From Nemophila menziesii (Eukaryota > Streptophyta > Magnoliopsida > Boraginales > Hydrophyllaceae), in NCBI GenBank assembly GCA_029959085.1, contig JARWIR010000031.1:5952001-6016000 (forward strand): 64,000 bases of DNA. The letters run 5' to 3'. Below the pieces are notes generated by a model. It searched no databases. It saw nothing but the letters and a program-made list of their open reading frames with translations, and was not told where the DNA came from. Made by a program: the position numbers and the translations under genes. Below are positions 1 to 11,929 of the stretch, in pieces (within the stretch, counting starts at the first letter, position 1; the number at the start of each line of letters is the position of its first letter).

Positions 1-1526
1 TCTAGCTTGCTCACCATGTCAAGGAACTTCCTGAATTCTTTTTCATTGTTCTTCTTTTTGACACGTGATGGGTATGGTGGAGGAGGACGTGTATTGTTTT
101 CCACTGAGGTTTTCTTCTTTTCTGGTGTCTTCTCTGGGACACTCTTTGGTTCAATTACCTCTTCAACCTTGTCTTCCACTGTTTCTTCAACCACTTTTTC
201 AAGAATAGAGGTTGGTTCTGTTTCTTCTACTCTAGGCGGAGGTAATTGTTTTCCACTTCTTAACTCAATTGCATGACAAGCATCATCTTCGGGAGCAATC
301 GTATCACTTGGGAGTTTCCCTTTTGGTCTGTTCTGTAATGTACCTGCCATATGTGAAAGGGTATGCTCGAGATTCTTGATTACCTTTTATTGGGTTTGAA
401 GTCTTCGCAGACTCATCTTCATATTTTCTTCAACTAATCCCAAAAGTTCAGCTATACTCGGATTCAAACTCAAAGGTTGTTCTTGTGTAACTTGTTGCAT
501 TGAAATTTGAGGTGGTCCTTGATAAGTTTCTTCATAAATTGGCGCTTCTGGATAGGTAGGTTGTGGTTGATAGTAGGATTCAGGTCGAGTATGTTAATAC
601 GGTTGGTTTTCGACCCAATGCTGATTTTGTGGGGACTGATAATTAGCGTAATTACCTTGAGGATAATAGTAACCATTATAATAACGATTCTTTGATGAAA
701 TACGAAGGAAATTGACGCTGGATTATTCATATGAATGATTTCTTGCTCCACAACCAGGAATTGAAGGTAAAGTGTGTACTAGATTTACCTAAGCTATTGT
801 TCATGCTTGTTCTTGCAATTCCTTGAGTTGTTGGTTTAATTCTTTGAACTTTATAGATTCTAAAGTTTATTCTTGTTTTTCTGATTCAATTGGCCAACTT
901 CTCTCGGTATCCAGAACTCTTTCCATAATAATGTTAGCTTCTTTAGGATCTAATAACACGAAACTTCCATCTCCTAACAAATCTACTTTTGCCTTGGACT
1001 CTTCATCGAGTCCTCCATAGAACATGGTTAAATGATATTCGGGTGAGGAGACATGGAATGGACCCCTCACTTTCTTCTCATTAAACCGTATCCATGCTTC
1101 CCCAATACTTTCCCCTTCTTCTTGCATAAAGTGTTAAAAATCCAACGTCTCTTTTAAACGTCTACTAACGGGATAGAATCAGTCTAGGAATTTTGCTTGG
1201 AGTTTATCCCAATCTGAAATAACATCGGGGTGTTGGAAATCCGACAAATCGCTTGCACCTCTGGTAAAAAAGAACTGGAACATAACGTAATACATTTGTT
1301 CCTTTCTAACACCCTTAATGATATAAGTATCACAGATCTGCATAAATTTTTGAACATACCGGACCGGATCTTGTTGTGTAGCACCACTAAATTTTCCATG
1401 ACTCGCAAATTGTGCTATCATGCCTGGATCTGGTCGAAATTTAGTGGTCTGGATTTCTGGAGTGCGGATTGCTCTAGGTTGCACTCTGAATGAGATAAAA
1501 AGATCAAGTTTCCTCGGGCTTTCCAT
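1..1526 (-). pseudogene. gag: Athila-type gag (N-terminal part of gag-pol), degenerate and cut by window edge
   Basis: Minus-strand retrotransposon gag, structural protein of the virus-like particle. The likely start is an ATG at 1526, about 100 bases inside the PBS. Seen in order: the gag core (FRPDPGMIAQF, then ICDTYIIKGV, about 1440-1190), a GESIGEAWIRF segment (about 1100), a Q/Y-rich linker (about 690-480), and near the window edge the AIELRSGKQLPPPR motif followed by a basic stretch ending EFRKFLDMVSK. The last two are typical of the Athila gag-protease junction. The frame is broken by several stops and frameshifts (for example near 1190 and 1130), so it is a pseudogene. Protease and the rest of pol must lie left of base 1. 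Family assignment is confident; exact frame breaks are approximate. Confidence 0.85.
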
Positions 1527-1622
1527 CTGTAAATCTGTAAATATAAAACTAAAAACAAAAGCATAAAATAGAACTAACTGAAATAAAAGCACTAAATAAA
1601 TGCACAAGGACTAACGATGTAG

Positions 1623-1640
1623 TCCCCGACAGCGGTGACA
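1623..1640 (-). other. Primer-binding site (degenerate, tRNA-Asp type)
   Basis: The plus-strand TCCCCGACAGCGGTGACA differs at four of 18 positions from TCCCCGGCAACGGCGCCA, the 3' end of plant tRNA-Asp. It sits between the gag leader and the LTR, where minus-strand DNA synthesis would be primed. Three of the four differences fall in the 3' half, as expected of an old copy. Confidence 0.75.
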
Positions 1641-1646
1641 AACACT

Positions 1647-3168
1647 TGGTGTTGCCTAGGGCGTGATAAAAATATGATAAATAGATACGGGAAATGATGC
1701 ACTAATCATCCTAGACTAGGACAGTACTGCAAGTATTTCAGGACGTATGCAAGTTTTAATGATAAGAGAATTAGTTCCTCAGAGACTACAAAAGTTAGAG
1801 AGAACTTAAGTAAATATCAAGTGCAAATATAAAAGCTAGGATAAATAATACGCAGGAAATAAAAGACTAAATAGATTTTTGTTTGTTTTTTAAGAATAAA
1901 AGATTAACTAAATAAACTAAAGACAGAAAAGTAAATAAGAGAAATAAAGAGTATGAGAGTTTAGCTTGAGATATAGCAAGTAATCCCTACTAGCCTTGTT
2001 TATTCTAATTATGTAAGGGCGAATTATGTAGAATTGCAATAACCAGGATTCTAAATTCCTCCCTACCCCCGTCAGGGTGGACTAGGGTGGCGACCTCACA
2101 AACCTGTCAGGTGGTTAAATCATACCCTAATGGATATCTAGTAAGGCAAACCTGTCAGGATCACTACCTCACACTTGACGTTTATGTGGTGTTTGAATAA
2201 TTAGACACTTCTTCTGGGTGACCATCTAACTACTATTGAGGTAATCCTATACGCGGGCCTTCGTAAGGAAAACAGACAATATGTTAAAGCACATAAAACA
2301 GAGAATAAAACATGAATCCAATTTAAATACAATGGTATCCCAAATTAGAATAGATGTAAAACAATTCTATGGTTCATACCCATATGCTAAATCTCAAGCT
2401 AAAGTAAATTAGTTCATACAAGAAATAGAAAAGAAAACAATTACAAACTTGAAGGCTTGTGAAGACATGATTTGGTGAAAACAATTAGTTGAGCTTCTCC
2501 CAGACTTCTCTTCTCTTGATGTAGGCTTCCTCATGGCTTAAGGGTTGGCCAATGATGTGCTTCTACTGATTAAAGGGTGTATTTATAGGGTATAGGAACC
2601 CTAAAATGTTTTCTTGGAGTGGAAGACAAGTATTGGACTTCTAGCCCAACTCAAATACGTAACCCTAAAATATAGAAAAGGTAATAAACGATTCCTGTTT
2701 GTTTTGGCCGTAACTTCTTCAATACATCTTCGATTGATACGTTCTTTATATCGAACCTGATCGTCTTGGAAAGCTCTTTAACTTTTCTCCAGACCATTAT
2801 TCCAAATTCCTAGTCGTTTTTTAGTTATGATCAATTTAATGGACGTAACTGCTGGAATTCAGATTTATTTGGAAACTCTATCTTTTTCTTTTTTTATATT
2901 TCCTTCCTTTATCTCCAATTTACATTATTATCTTCTTTCCCTTATCTCTTAGAATTTATTTGGCATCTACTTAATTACCATATATCTTTAAAGTTTCACA
3001 ATTAACAAACAATTAAACCCAATATACTCTAAAAATTATAAATAATCAAATTAAGACAAGAAATAGAAAAATATAATAATATAAGTAAAAATAGACATTT
3101 AATTTATTAAATACACCTAAAATGATGTCTCCAACTAAGATTAAATCATCACAAATAGGGGGACATCA
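1647..3168 (-). repeat. 5' LTR of the Athila element at the window start
   Basis: A 1.52-kb LTR on the minus strand. Read in its own direction it starts TGATGTCCCCC at 3168 and ends CAACACCA at 1647, six bases from the PBS. It shares with other LTRs here the block around 2165-2220 (CACACTTGACGTTTATGTGG and onward) and a second TGATGTCTCC-like copy 40 bases inside its start. A TATA-like CTATAAATA lies at 2580-2588 (minus). The partner 3' LTR is outside the window. Confidence 0.85.
2580..2588 (-). promoter_or_regulatory. LTR TATA box
   Basis: CTATAAATA on the minus strand inside the LTR. The same motif with similar flanks (GGTGTATTTATAGG on the plus strand) recurs in the LTRs at 32.2, 43.37 and 48.93 kb, so it is probably the U3 promoter that sets the R region. 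Confidence 0.5.
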
Positions 3169-3961
3169 TTTTCTGTAAATTTACCCCAACTTTTTCACCA
3201 CTTGTACACACACATCTCGTTTATTATTAGCCTCATCAAACAAACTTACTTGAAAACTATTTAAAATCTCCTTCACTTTCTAAACCAAAGTTGATGAACC
3301 TTGTGTCAACTACTTTTTTTGTAGAAAAACGAGTGTGTCTTTCTTGCCAAAGAAACTTCCGGCTCTTTATTAAAGGTGTTGGGTGGCTAAATTTCCAATG
3401 TCACAACATTACACCAAATAATGAGCTTTAAAGGTAATCTCGGTGTCTAAGTCCTCTAATCCACTTTGAAAGTAAGGGTATATAACTTTTCACTTTTGGG
3501 GTGTATTGCTATTATGATTTGTAAATTATAATCTCTCGATTTTGTAACCCAAGCAACCTTAGGATCAAAACCCAATTAACTATTTGAAAGGATTTATTTA
3601 GAGTTTTCTGTAAAGCTATAAACCCATACTGAGGAACTATAGTGCAGTTAATAAAAATAGGGACCTATAGTGCAATCTACTCCTCGAAAGTAGGAACTAT
3701 AGTGAAATTACTTAGAATCAATCCCTATATGATTTTTTCATAATATAGGGAGAAATAGTGAAATAAACTTAGAAAAACTTAAGGCATATACTACAATTAA
3801 CTCAATACCCGGATCTATATTATGTTTTTGCTTTTTATAGGGACCTATAGTGCAATAACTCAATACCAAGATCTGTATTATGTTTTTGCTTTTTATAGGG
3901 ACTTATATTGCAATAACTCAAAAAATATAAAAATCCTAGCCAGACCTTAAACAGCTTCGTA
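3169..3961. repeat. Duplicated segment, copy 1, left part
   Basis: From about 3174 (GTAAATTTACCCCAAC) this matches 38010-38171, 39701-39850 and 41370-41745 of the second copy, once the solo LTRs there are removed. It has no clear coding region. At 3785-3915 a block of about 65 bases (AACTCAATACC to TATAGTGCAAT) is present twice in tandem, but once in copy 2. Many phrases of the type GGGACCTATAGTGCAAT are repeated. Confidence 0.8.
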
Positions 3962-3989
3962 CACTACTATACGCTGACCATTACGAGTA

Positions 3990-4345
3990 CTTCTTTCGCG
4001 AGGACATTGATGTCCTCGCTAAATATCGCCTCTTTTGCAAGGACAACTTTTTGCAAGGACATTGTCCTCGCGTATAAGTTGGGGGATGACTTGGCGGAAA
4101 AAAATAAATAAGAAAGAGAAAAGTCGTCGCGGAAATGGTTTTTGTTTCGCAAGGATAACTCTGTCGTCACTAATGTTGATCTTTTGCAGGGACATTGCCC
4201 TCGCCTATACATTGTCGGTCAAACGAGCCAATACAAATAATGAAAAAAAGAAAATATCTTTGCTAGGACAAGGATGTCGTAGATAACTCTTTTTAGCAAG
4301 GACAAATGTGGTCTTTTGTGAGGATTTTGTCCTCACTAAAGATCC
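3990..4345. repeat. CACTA 1 left subterminal repeats
   Basis: At least six copies of GCGAGGACA / TGTCCTCGC and weaker forms, in both orientations. Some form near-palindromes such as GCGAGGACATTGATGTCCTC at 3998-4018. Subterminal arrays of this kind bind the second CACTA protein (TNPA in En/Spm). The same motif clusters at 9316-9500 and 11930-12225. Confidence 0.85.
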
Positions 4346-4828
4346 GCCAAATAAAAATCATCCAACGGATAGATACCCATTAATCAATATTTATACCACC
4401 TAAAACTCCAAAAACCCCCCAAAACTCTCCCATTTTTTTCTTTATTCCACACATTATTTTCATACCCATTAATAACGAAAATTATATCGTTACATCTAGC
4501 ACGTGTGGGCACCACTTTCAAGCAAAATTATCCATCAAATTCTCTAAAAATTAGGTATTTTCCATATTTTAATCTTTTTTATCTTTGTTCTGTTATTTAT
4601 TAGATAAATGAAATATGTAGTATTGAGTATATTTTGTGATATAATTGCTATTTTTCGTGATTTAATAGTTATTTCTGAATTTTGTGTTAGTATTATTTGG
4701 TTATAATTATAACAAAAGGGTGATTAATCCAAAAAGTCCACAATCCAACAATTTTTTTTCATAAGGTACAATCCACTTAACTAACAATTCAAGTCAATAA
4801 TACCCTCCACTAGGCTGAAACTAACATG

Positions 4829-4938
4829 TTTTACTAGGCTGTGCGACATAATTCACTAGGTTGTGCGACACAATTCACTGGGTTGTGCGACACAACACAC
4901 TGGGTTGTGCGACACAATTCACTGGGCTGTGCGAACCA
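4829..4938. repeat. 22-bp tandem repeat, five units
   Basis: Five units of about 22 bases with core GTGCGACACAATTCACTGGG, running from ACTAGGCTGTGCGAC to CTGTGCGAACC. Units differ at a few positions. Located in the non-coding left part of CACTA 1. Confidence 0.9.
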
Positions 4939-4992
4939 TCTTTAGTTGCGTCAAATGAATTTTTATAGAAACACTATTCAAAATATGCAGCT

Positions 4993-5546
4993 ACACAAGA
5001 AACCGCCACCACTCGTGGACCATTCTCCACCATATTCAACCCGGCTTGGCTACGCCATCAACAATCGAAGAACTAAAATTAAGGTAAACAAATGATATTT
5101 ACCATTGGAACTCTAAAAAAGTGAATTAATTTTGACCTAATCTTATGACTTTTACAATTTTTCAATGTTATCTAATTTAAGTCTAATTACAGTCGTGATA
5201 TTTATTTATATTTTTATAGAAATCCTACAAAACCCCTGTCCATAACGCTATTATCAGCGCATCACTTCTCATATCGTAAAAGGCGTCCATCAATCATACA
5301 ATGGTGATTGTAAAATTTGTATAAAAATATAATAAACATCACGACTGTAGTTATACTTATATCAAACTATTTTGAAAAGTTGTAAAAGTGATGAGATTAG
5401 ATTTAAAATAATTCAGTTTCTTAGAGTTTATTGGTAAAGATTATTTTTTTACCTTAATTTAGGTTCTTCGATTGTTGATGGTGTAGTCAAGCTGGGTTGA
5501 AGATAGTGGGGAATGGTTCACAAGTGACGGTCGTTTCTTGTGCAGG
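4993..5546. repeat. Long inverted repeat (foldback) inside CACTA 1
   Basis: Bases 4993-5219 are matched in inverse orientation by 5317-5546, with a loop of about 95 bases. For example CATCAACAATCGAAGAAC (left) pairs with GTTCTTCGATTGTTGATG (right). Arms are about 220 bases with small mismatches. No coding. It could be a MITE-like foldback that landed in the transposon, or an inverted duplication able to form hairpin RNA if transcribed. Confidence 0.85.
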
Positions 5547-5879
5547 AGAGCGACTTAATGGAAGGAGATTTTTTCTTTTGAATTCGAGTGTAAAAAGATG
5601 ATTCTAAGTTTTATGTTTCATTGTTTTTCAACGTTATCACTTGTATATTTTTTTTATCTTAATTTATTTTATTTTGTGAGGCTATAATGGGTATATTTTA
5701 AGTCTAGAATGATATTTTGGACCTTCTTCATCCAAACTTTTAGGTTGAAAATCTTAAGGCATAATTTATTGGGTTATGGACTTAATTAACAATTATCTCT
5801 TTATCAAACTGTGATATAATTTAATTTTTGAATTTTTTGATATAATTGTTATTTTTGAATTTTGTGTTAGAATTTTAAT

Positions 5880-6170
5880 CTTCTTTTATTTTTGTTTAAA
5901 TTAAAATAATTTTGGGGCTAAAGTGTAGTTAAAAAAATAACTTAGGGGCCTTAGTGAATTTTTTAGTTAATTTAGAGGCATTTTGGTAATATATATTTTA
6001 AGGGCTAAAGTGTAATTTAAAAATTAATTTATGGCCTTAGTTAACTATTTATGAAACTTAGGGATATTTTAATAAATATGAAAAAATTTAGGGGTTTAAA
6101 TGTAATTTAAAAAATAATTTAGGGCCTTAGTAAACTATATAGATTACTTAGGGGCATTTTTGTAATTTAG
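5880..6170. repeat. Degenerate AT-rich tandem repeat
   Basis: Repeated phrases of the type TTTAGGGGCATTTTGGTAAT and AGGGCTAAAGTGTAATTTAA, about four diverged units of 60-80 bases. Non-coding; lies just upstream of the transposase gene of CACTA 1. Confidence 0.6.
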
Positions 6171-6429
6171 AGTAACTGAGTTTTATCTTTTTGTGCGTTA
6201 GTTGTAATATATTAATTTTGTTTATTTGGTTATAATTATAATAAATGGTTAAATTTATTTTAGATAATGAACCTGGCAATGGACAAGAGTTGATGAAATC
6301 AAATGATTTTGTTTCAAGGGAATATATATCAGGTATAATAGAATTTATTGATTTTGCGAGATAAAAAATGGATTTAGTCGGTAAATATTTTGTCCGTGTA
6401 ATCATTTTTTTAATAATAAAAAATTTCTA

Positions 6430-8810
6430 ATTAATGAAGTTCAAGGGCATCTTTTTCAATGGGGTATTTGGTCATCATATGAGGTTTGGAAGAAACACGC
6501 GGAAGAAGAATTAATTCCCGCAAATGAACCAAACGTAGATAATGAAATGTTTAATGTGTTGGATGATTTAAGACTCACTATTGAAACTGGCGGGCACACC
6601 GGTGACACCGAGATAGGTGACGAGAATCATAATGGAAAGGGTCGTGAGTGTTTTGACGCGTTTTTCATAGAAAGGGAGACATATTTGTACCCCGGTTATA
6701 CTAAGATGAGTTCATAGGATTTCATATCCAAGCTAATTCATGTGAAGTGAAGAGCAAGTGGACAAACACCTCTTTTACCGAACATCTTTAATTGTTGCAT
6801 CGTGTTTTGCCTGAAGGTCATACTTTACCTGATTCTTATACGGATCGCAATAGAAAGATGAAAAGTTTGGGCATGGGATACACCACAATCGACGTGTGTT
6901 AATGATTTTGTTTTGTATTATAAAGAGAATGAAAATTATGAGAAATGTTCAGTTTGTATAGAATCAAGATTGGACCCAAAGAAGGGGAAGAAAGTATCAC
7001 ATAAGAAATTGTGTTATTTTCCGATTGCGCCCACGTTGCATAGAATGTATGCTTCGAGGCGCACCACCAAAAATATAATTTGGCATCATACTGGAAAGAG
7101 TACAAACAAAGTTGTGTTGCGTCATCCCGTCGATGGTCATAGTTGGGAAACATTTGACGAGAAGAATCCCGAGTTTGCTAGTGAACAAAGACATGTACGC
7201 CTTGGTTTGGGGATTGATGGTTTTTGCCCTTTCTCCATGCAAAACAACTCATAGCATGTGGCCAATTATATCGACGATATACAACTTGCCACCTTGGTTT
7301 TGCATGAAAGAATCCACCTTTATGCTCACTTTGTTGATACCGGGTCCTCATTTACCTGGAAAGGATATGGATGTATTTCTCCATCCTGCTATAGATGAGT
7401 TGGAAATTTTGTGGGGCACGGGGATAGTTACATGGGATGCACATATGAAGGAGAAATTTGTAATGAAGGTTAGTTTGTTGATCACGACGAATGATTTCTC
7501 GGCTAGATCTTACACTTCAGGATGGTCGGGTCAAGGTTACTTATTTTGCCACCAATGCATGAATTATATTCCGTGTTGGTAAATTAATGATTTGTTTATC
7601 TTAATCACAAACGGTGGTTACCTCTTAACCATCGTTTTAGGAGAGACGCATCTTCGTACATGAGAGTCGACGATAGGCCCCCGCCTAGGAAACATAGTCC
7701 CATATATATTCAGACGCAGTTAGAAGGTTTGCCTATTGTGTTTCCTGGGAAACACAAGGATTTCGGTTGCAAGATGGCAAGTAAAACTGTGCCTCATAAG
7801 TTCAATTGGATGAAAAAAATTATATTCTACCATTTACCGTATTGGTTGGAAACTTACTGATACATAACATTGATATGATGCATTGGGAGAAGAATGTGTG
7901 TGATGCTCTTCTTGGTACAGTTGTTGGTTTAGATGAGAAAATTAACAAATATAACGTGAAGGCGAGGAAATTTTTGGAAGCCATGGGTATCGGGAAAGAT
8001 TTGTGGTTATTTATGGATTCACGTTGTAAAACCATTCTACCACGTGCAAAGTATGCGATGACAACAGATAAGAAACGAGTGTTTCTAGATTGGTTGAAGA
8101 TGCAAAAGTTTCCCAATGGTTTCACTTCTAGCTTGTAGAACAACGTTCAGGGTGATTTGGGGAAGATTATCATTGTGAAATCCCATGACTGTCATATTCT
8201 GATGCAGTTTCTATTCGTGGCTAGTATTATTGGGTTAAAGGACAACAAATCAATTAGATGTCTGATTACTGGGATGTGCCACGTGTTTAGAAATGGTTGT
8301 AATTAGAAACTGAGTAAAAAAGAAGCGGAATCGGGAAAGTCTAAAGTGGTCGAGTTTATGTGCAAGTTGGAGATGATTTTTCCTGAAGTTTTTTTTGAAA
8401 TTATGGTCCACCTTGCTGAGAACTTAAACGAGGAAGCTCGTTTACGTGGCCCGGGTCAGATGCGATGGTGCCCATTTAAGAGGTACTTGAAGAAACTCAA
8501 GGAACATATTTGGAATCCGGATATGACAGAAGGTTCAGTCTTTGTGAGATACATTGTAGCAGAAACATTGAATTTTATATCCCGGTAACTTCGAGAGGAA
8601 AGTACAAAATTCAACAATCTAGGTAGATATGGTGAGACGATTCCTAAACCCAAAGAAAATCAGTGATAAATGCCAGCGCAAGCCGATCGGTTTAGATCTG
8701 TTTGGTTATTTACCATTGAAAGAGAAGGAACACATTTATTGGTACATCCTTCATCATTGCGACGAGATCCAACACTATATGATGCAACTAATTTAGTAAA
8801 AAACATTTAT
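6430..8810 (+). pseudogene. tnp2: TNP2-like CACTA transposase, broken
   Basis: DDE-type transposase of En/Spm elements, which would cut and join at the CACTA ends. Order seen: an N-terminal piece (WSSYEVWKKHAEEE, then GGHTGDTEIG, 6480-6610); a cysteine-containing piece (KCSVCIESRLDP, about 6945); the TNP2 core in two frames (YASRRTTKNIIWHHTG at 7048, then DMDVFLHPAIDELE near 7367 and TSGWSGQGYLFCHQC near 7515); the block VGLDEKINKYNVKARKFLEA near 7925; and a DUF4218-like end (MCKLEMIFPEVFFEIMVHLA, 8360-8580), followed by HIYWYILHHCDEIQHYMM near 8730. The start is unclear, and an upstream exon may lie at 6240-6365. Frameshifts or stops occur near 7240, 7583, 7830, 8138 and 8588, so it is not functional as read. 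Confidence 0.85.
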
Positions 8811-8859
8811 TGAAATATCATATTATTGATTGTTAACACTATGCTTTTTTGTGTAGGGA

Positions 8860-9172
8860 ACACAAGTCACCGCTTCCTCTCTTTGATATAGAGAAAAAAG
8901 ACCGAGATCATTTTCGTCGATTGTCCAGATTCGATTAACATTTCGTTGGCTGATACAAACTTGGATTGGAATACCCGCTGTTAAATCTGACTACCGGACA
9001 AGGTATAGAGATCGAACTTTTGATTTTTAACCTTGTACCAGAAACCGTTTTTGAAGTCGAGGACGATATATATGATGACACGTTAGACGAGTACGAGACT
9101 GATGAGAAAACTATATATATTGATAGTGATGATGAACCCGTAATAGTTGATGATGGGGACAAGACTGGCTAG
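8860..9172 (+). pseudogene. Acidic C-terminal remnant following the CACTA 1 transposase
   Basis: After about 100 bases that look like an intron (AG at 8855), a short open stretch ends at a stop codon at 9170-9172. Its last 45 residues are very acidic (FEVEDDIYDD then YETDEKTIYIDSDDEP). TNP2 proteins often end in an acidic tail, so this is probably the last exon, with the DUF4216 part mostly lost. The link to the preceding exons is inferred. Confidence 0.45.
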
Positions 9173-9309
9173 TTGTTTAACCAGTTTCTATTATTTTGTC
9201 ATATTATCGAATTAATTACAAGTTTGAAATTTTTTGATTTTAAATATTAATTGATTGGATTGTTATAAACATAACTATTTTAGGTTAATGGATGTGTTAA
9301 TAAGAAAAA

Positions 9310-9507
9310 GGTTATTAGCGAGGACATTGTCCTCGCAAAAGAAAAAAGACAAAAAATTAAAATTAGCGAGGACATTGTCCACGCAAAAGACAGGGCACAA
9401 ATTTTTTTGACACGCGTTTGGAAGTCAAACTCCCCTCTTGTACATTTGGAAATTCTTTTAGCGAGGACATCTTTCTTTAGCGAGGACAAATGTCATCGCT
9501 AAAGATC
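9310..9507. repeat. Internal cluster of the CACTA 1 subterminal motif
   Basis: Four to five copies of AGCGAGGACA, including the 19-base palindrome GCGAGGACATTGTCCTCGC at 9318-9336, lie directly upstream of the promoter of the second gene. In En/Spm the same protein that binds the ends also regulates transcription, so binding sites here could couple the two. That role is inferred. Confidence 0.8.
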
Positions 9508-9517
9508 TCGCGTGAAA

Positions 9518-9525
9518 TATAAATA
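9518..9525 (+). promoter_or_regulatory. TATA box of the second CACTA 1 gene
   Basis: TATAAATA lies 11 bases after the last subterminal motif. About 30 bases further a pyrimidine-rich leader begins (CTTCTTCTTCATCACC). A splice donor (AAG/GTACTA near 9656) and an acceptor just before the ATG at 9984 (TTTAACAG) suggest an intron in the 5' untranslated region. Confidence 0.6.
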
Positions 9526-9983
9526 GGAGCCGAGAGACCACTTCTTCTTCATCACCTTCATCTTCTACACAAACCCTCCACAAAATTCTGACAACACCAC
9601 CCACTACTCTGGCAAGCCACCACATTCATTAAAACAACCTAAAATTAAATATAAAGGTACTAATTTCAAATTTTATTCAATTTTTCTTTTAAAATTTTTA
9701 AATTGTTTTATAAAATGTGAAACTAACTTGATTTTTTTGGTTTGTTTTTTCTTCGTGGTGCTCCTATATCAAAAAATAAACACCAACTTTCGCAATTAAA
9801 AGTATGTTATCCAACCAATTTTATTTTTTACAGTTTTCTATTTCTACAAATTATAGGAGCCTTGGTGTAATTACAGAAAATACATGGGCTTTAGTGTAAT
9901 CATTATATAATACAGGGAAATTTTAGTAAATTTTAGATACTTTGGGGAAGTTTTAGTAATTTAGGATAATTGAAATTTAACAG

Positions 9984-11740
9984 ATGGCCAATGTGATGCC
10001 AAGTGGACACGGTGGAGATAACGAAGTTCGAGATCCTTCTCGGAATCCAAATATTCCTCCATCGCGATGCAATGCATGTAATAATATTTTTTTAATTTTT
10101 TTCCCTATTTAGAAATTAACTGCAAATTTAAACAGGTAAAAAGGCCCGAAAGCCTCGGGGAAAGAAGACAATTGCATCAGTCATTAAGGCTATACAAAAG
10201 TTGGGGAGAAGACTACCGGTCGATTTCTGCGTTTATGATCGAACGTGGAATCCAGACTCACCAAGGCCAGGTTATTAACCTGACTATTCGAGAAACGATT
10301 CCCCCGAGTTACGAGAGCTAGGCAAGTGTCCCTGCGGACAAGCAGGCTAAAGTCATAAGACTTTAAGGGGTAAGTTTACTAAACTTAACATTTTTTTATT
10401 TCATTCAAGTTAGATATACAACTATAGAGAATTAGGTTTATTTGTGGACAAGATTCTTTGAGATTGATGAGTGGATGGAGGGGCAAGATTGGGCTAATAT
10501 CCTGTCGAGTATAACCAATATATGTGCTAAGGCGTTATGAGATTTCAAAAATCAGCTAAAGATGAAAGATTACAATAAGGGTTTAAAGTCGGACGATCAA
10601 ACCCTAGAGAATTGAGAGGCCGCGTGTAAGCTCTGGGACTCGGGAAGAAATCAGGTAATAACATTATTTTACTTTATAAATTTAAAAAAAATATTTACTT
10701 TATTAACTTCATTTTTTTTGTTAAAATATGAGAATCGTGCTCAAGTGAATAAAGATAATCGAAAGATGCAAAAACGCCTAAGTGGGGCGGATTTAAGGAC
10801 TTACACTCGGAAGCGAAAGACCATGATTTTGGTAAGGAATGCAATTAAATATTATGGAAATTTAGTTACTTGACTAATTGACTAAAACAGGAGGAGCAGA
10901 AGTCTAACACGCTTCGATTAACACCAGCTGAGTTATCCCAGATACATCAACAGCGACGGTTGCCCTTTCCCCGAATAGGAAAGTTCTTTTGGGATATCGG
11001 GTTTGACACGAAGAGGGATGAGTGGAGGTGAGAGGAAAATCAGCGAGTGAATGTAAGTTTTAAATTACGCTAACAGTTCTTCATATTTTTTAAAAATTTG
11101 ATATTTAATTCAATGAATATGACGCTTTAAGGGCCATTATCAAAGACAGAGTCCGAGAATCCCAGAGTCAAAATGACTTGTCATCGTCTACACCGTAGCT
11201 ATCGCAACAAGAACAGGCGCATGCGGTCTTGGAGGAAGCCCGCTTAGGTGTGGGTGAAGGGACACACAGCTGGACCCCTAGAGTTGGACACCCACTAAAG
11301 GCCAGTTTGTCGAAGAGTGAAAATTCTGATCTAGTCAGCGATAAGATGATTAGAGATTTCGACTGGATGATGACCGCCCTCATCGAGTTTCTTGTCTCTA
11401 TAGACAAGGAGTCAATGCCTACAGAGGACATCTCTCGATACACGAGCTCCACCGCTAGCACCCGACCCACGAGGGAGACCATCGACGCACAGATGAGTGG
11501 GGCCATCGAAACACTAAATAGGTGCAGGGCCGAACATGGGATCTCGGGACTCTACAACTCCTACTCCTCCTCCTATTGTTCCTACTGCTCCTCCTACTGC
11601 TCCTATTTCTCCTCCTACTGCTCATCCTACCGCTCCTTCTACGAGCCGACATTAAAGCTTATTGACGAGGATTATATTTATGATGAAGAGGTAACGGACT
11701 TTGATTTATATTTTTATTCGGATATTTATGTACTATTTTG
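9984..11740 (+). pseudogene. Second CACTA gene (tnpA / Transposase_24-like), spliced, broken
   Basis: Expected role, from known CACTA elements, is the accessory DNA-binding protein. The ATG at 9984 directly follows an acceptor. Exons with consensus borders: 9984-10077 (donor GCAT/GTAATA); about 10137-10369 (KKARKPRGKKTIASVIKAIQ, donor before GTAAGT); about 10437-10653 (FFEIDEWMEGQDWANI); about 10731-10829 (NRAQVNKDNRKMQKRLSG, resembling the NRA-rich Transposase_24 motif); about 10892-11052 (LTPAELSQIHQQRRLPF); and a final exon open to 11740. The last exon contains a TCC-TAC-TGC microsatellite (11558-11640) coding Ser/Tyr in one frame. In-frame stops at about 10276, 10538 and 10615 show decay. 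The family name is tentative. Confidence 0.6.
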
Positions 11741-11929
11741 ACTTTTTACCGACTTTCGGTTGACTTTTTATTACTTTTAACATGCTTGACTTTATTTTGA
11801 CTTTTTTAATCGGTTCTCGTTATTATATAGAAATCAAGTTTATTTCAGATATCGGCTTTATTTTTATTTAATAATTAGAAATATAAAAGTAAAACAAAAG
11901 ATATATATTTTATGATAAAAAAAGTCTTT

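Noticed and set aside
7..276. Ser/Phe-rich plus-strand open frame at the window start
   Set aside because: It is the shadow of the minus-strand Athila gag linker, which has recognisable motifs.
507..695. Hydrophobic plus-strand frame resembling membrane segments
   Set aside because: It is antisense to the Q/Y-rich gag linker; the hydrophobicity is a by-product of the opposite strand.
11558..11640. Ser/Tyr-rich domain
   Set aside because: It comes from a TCC-TAC-TGC microsatellite in the last exon of a broken gene; the frame cannot be trusted.
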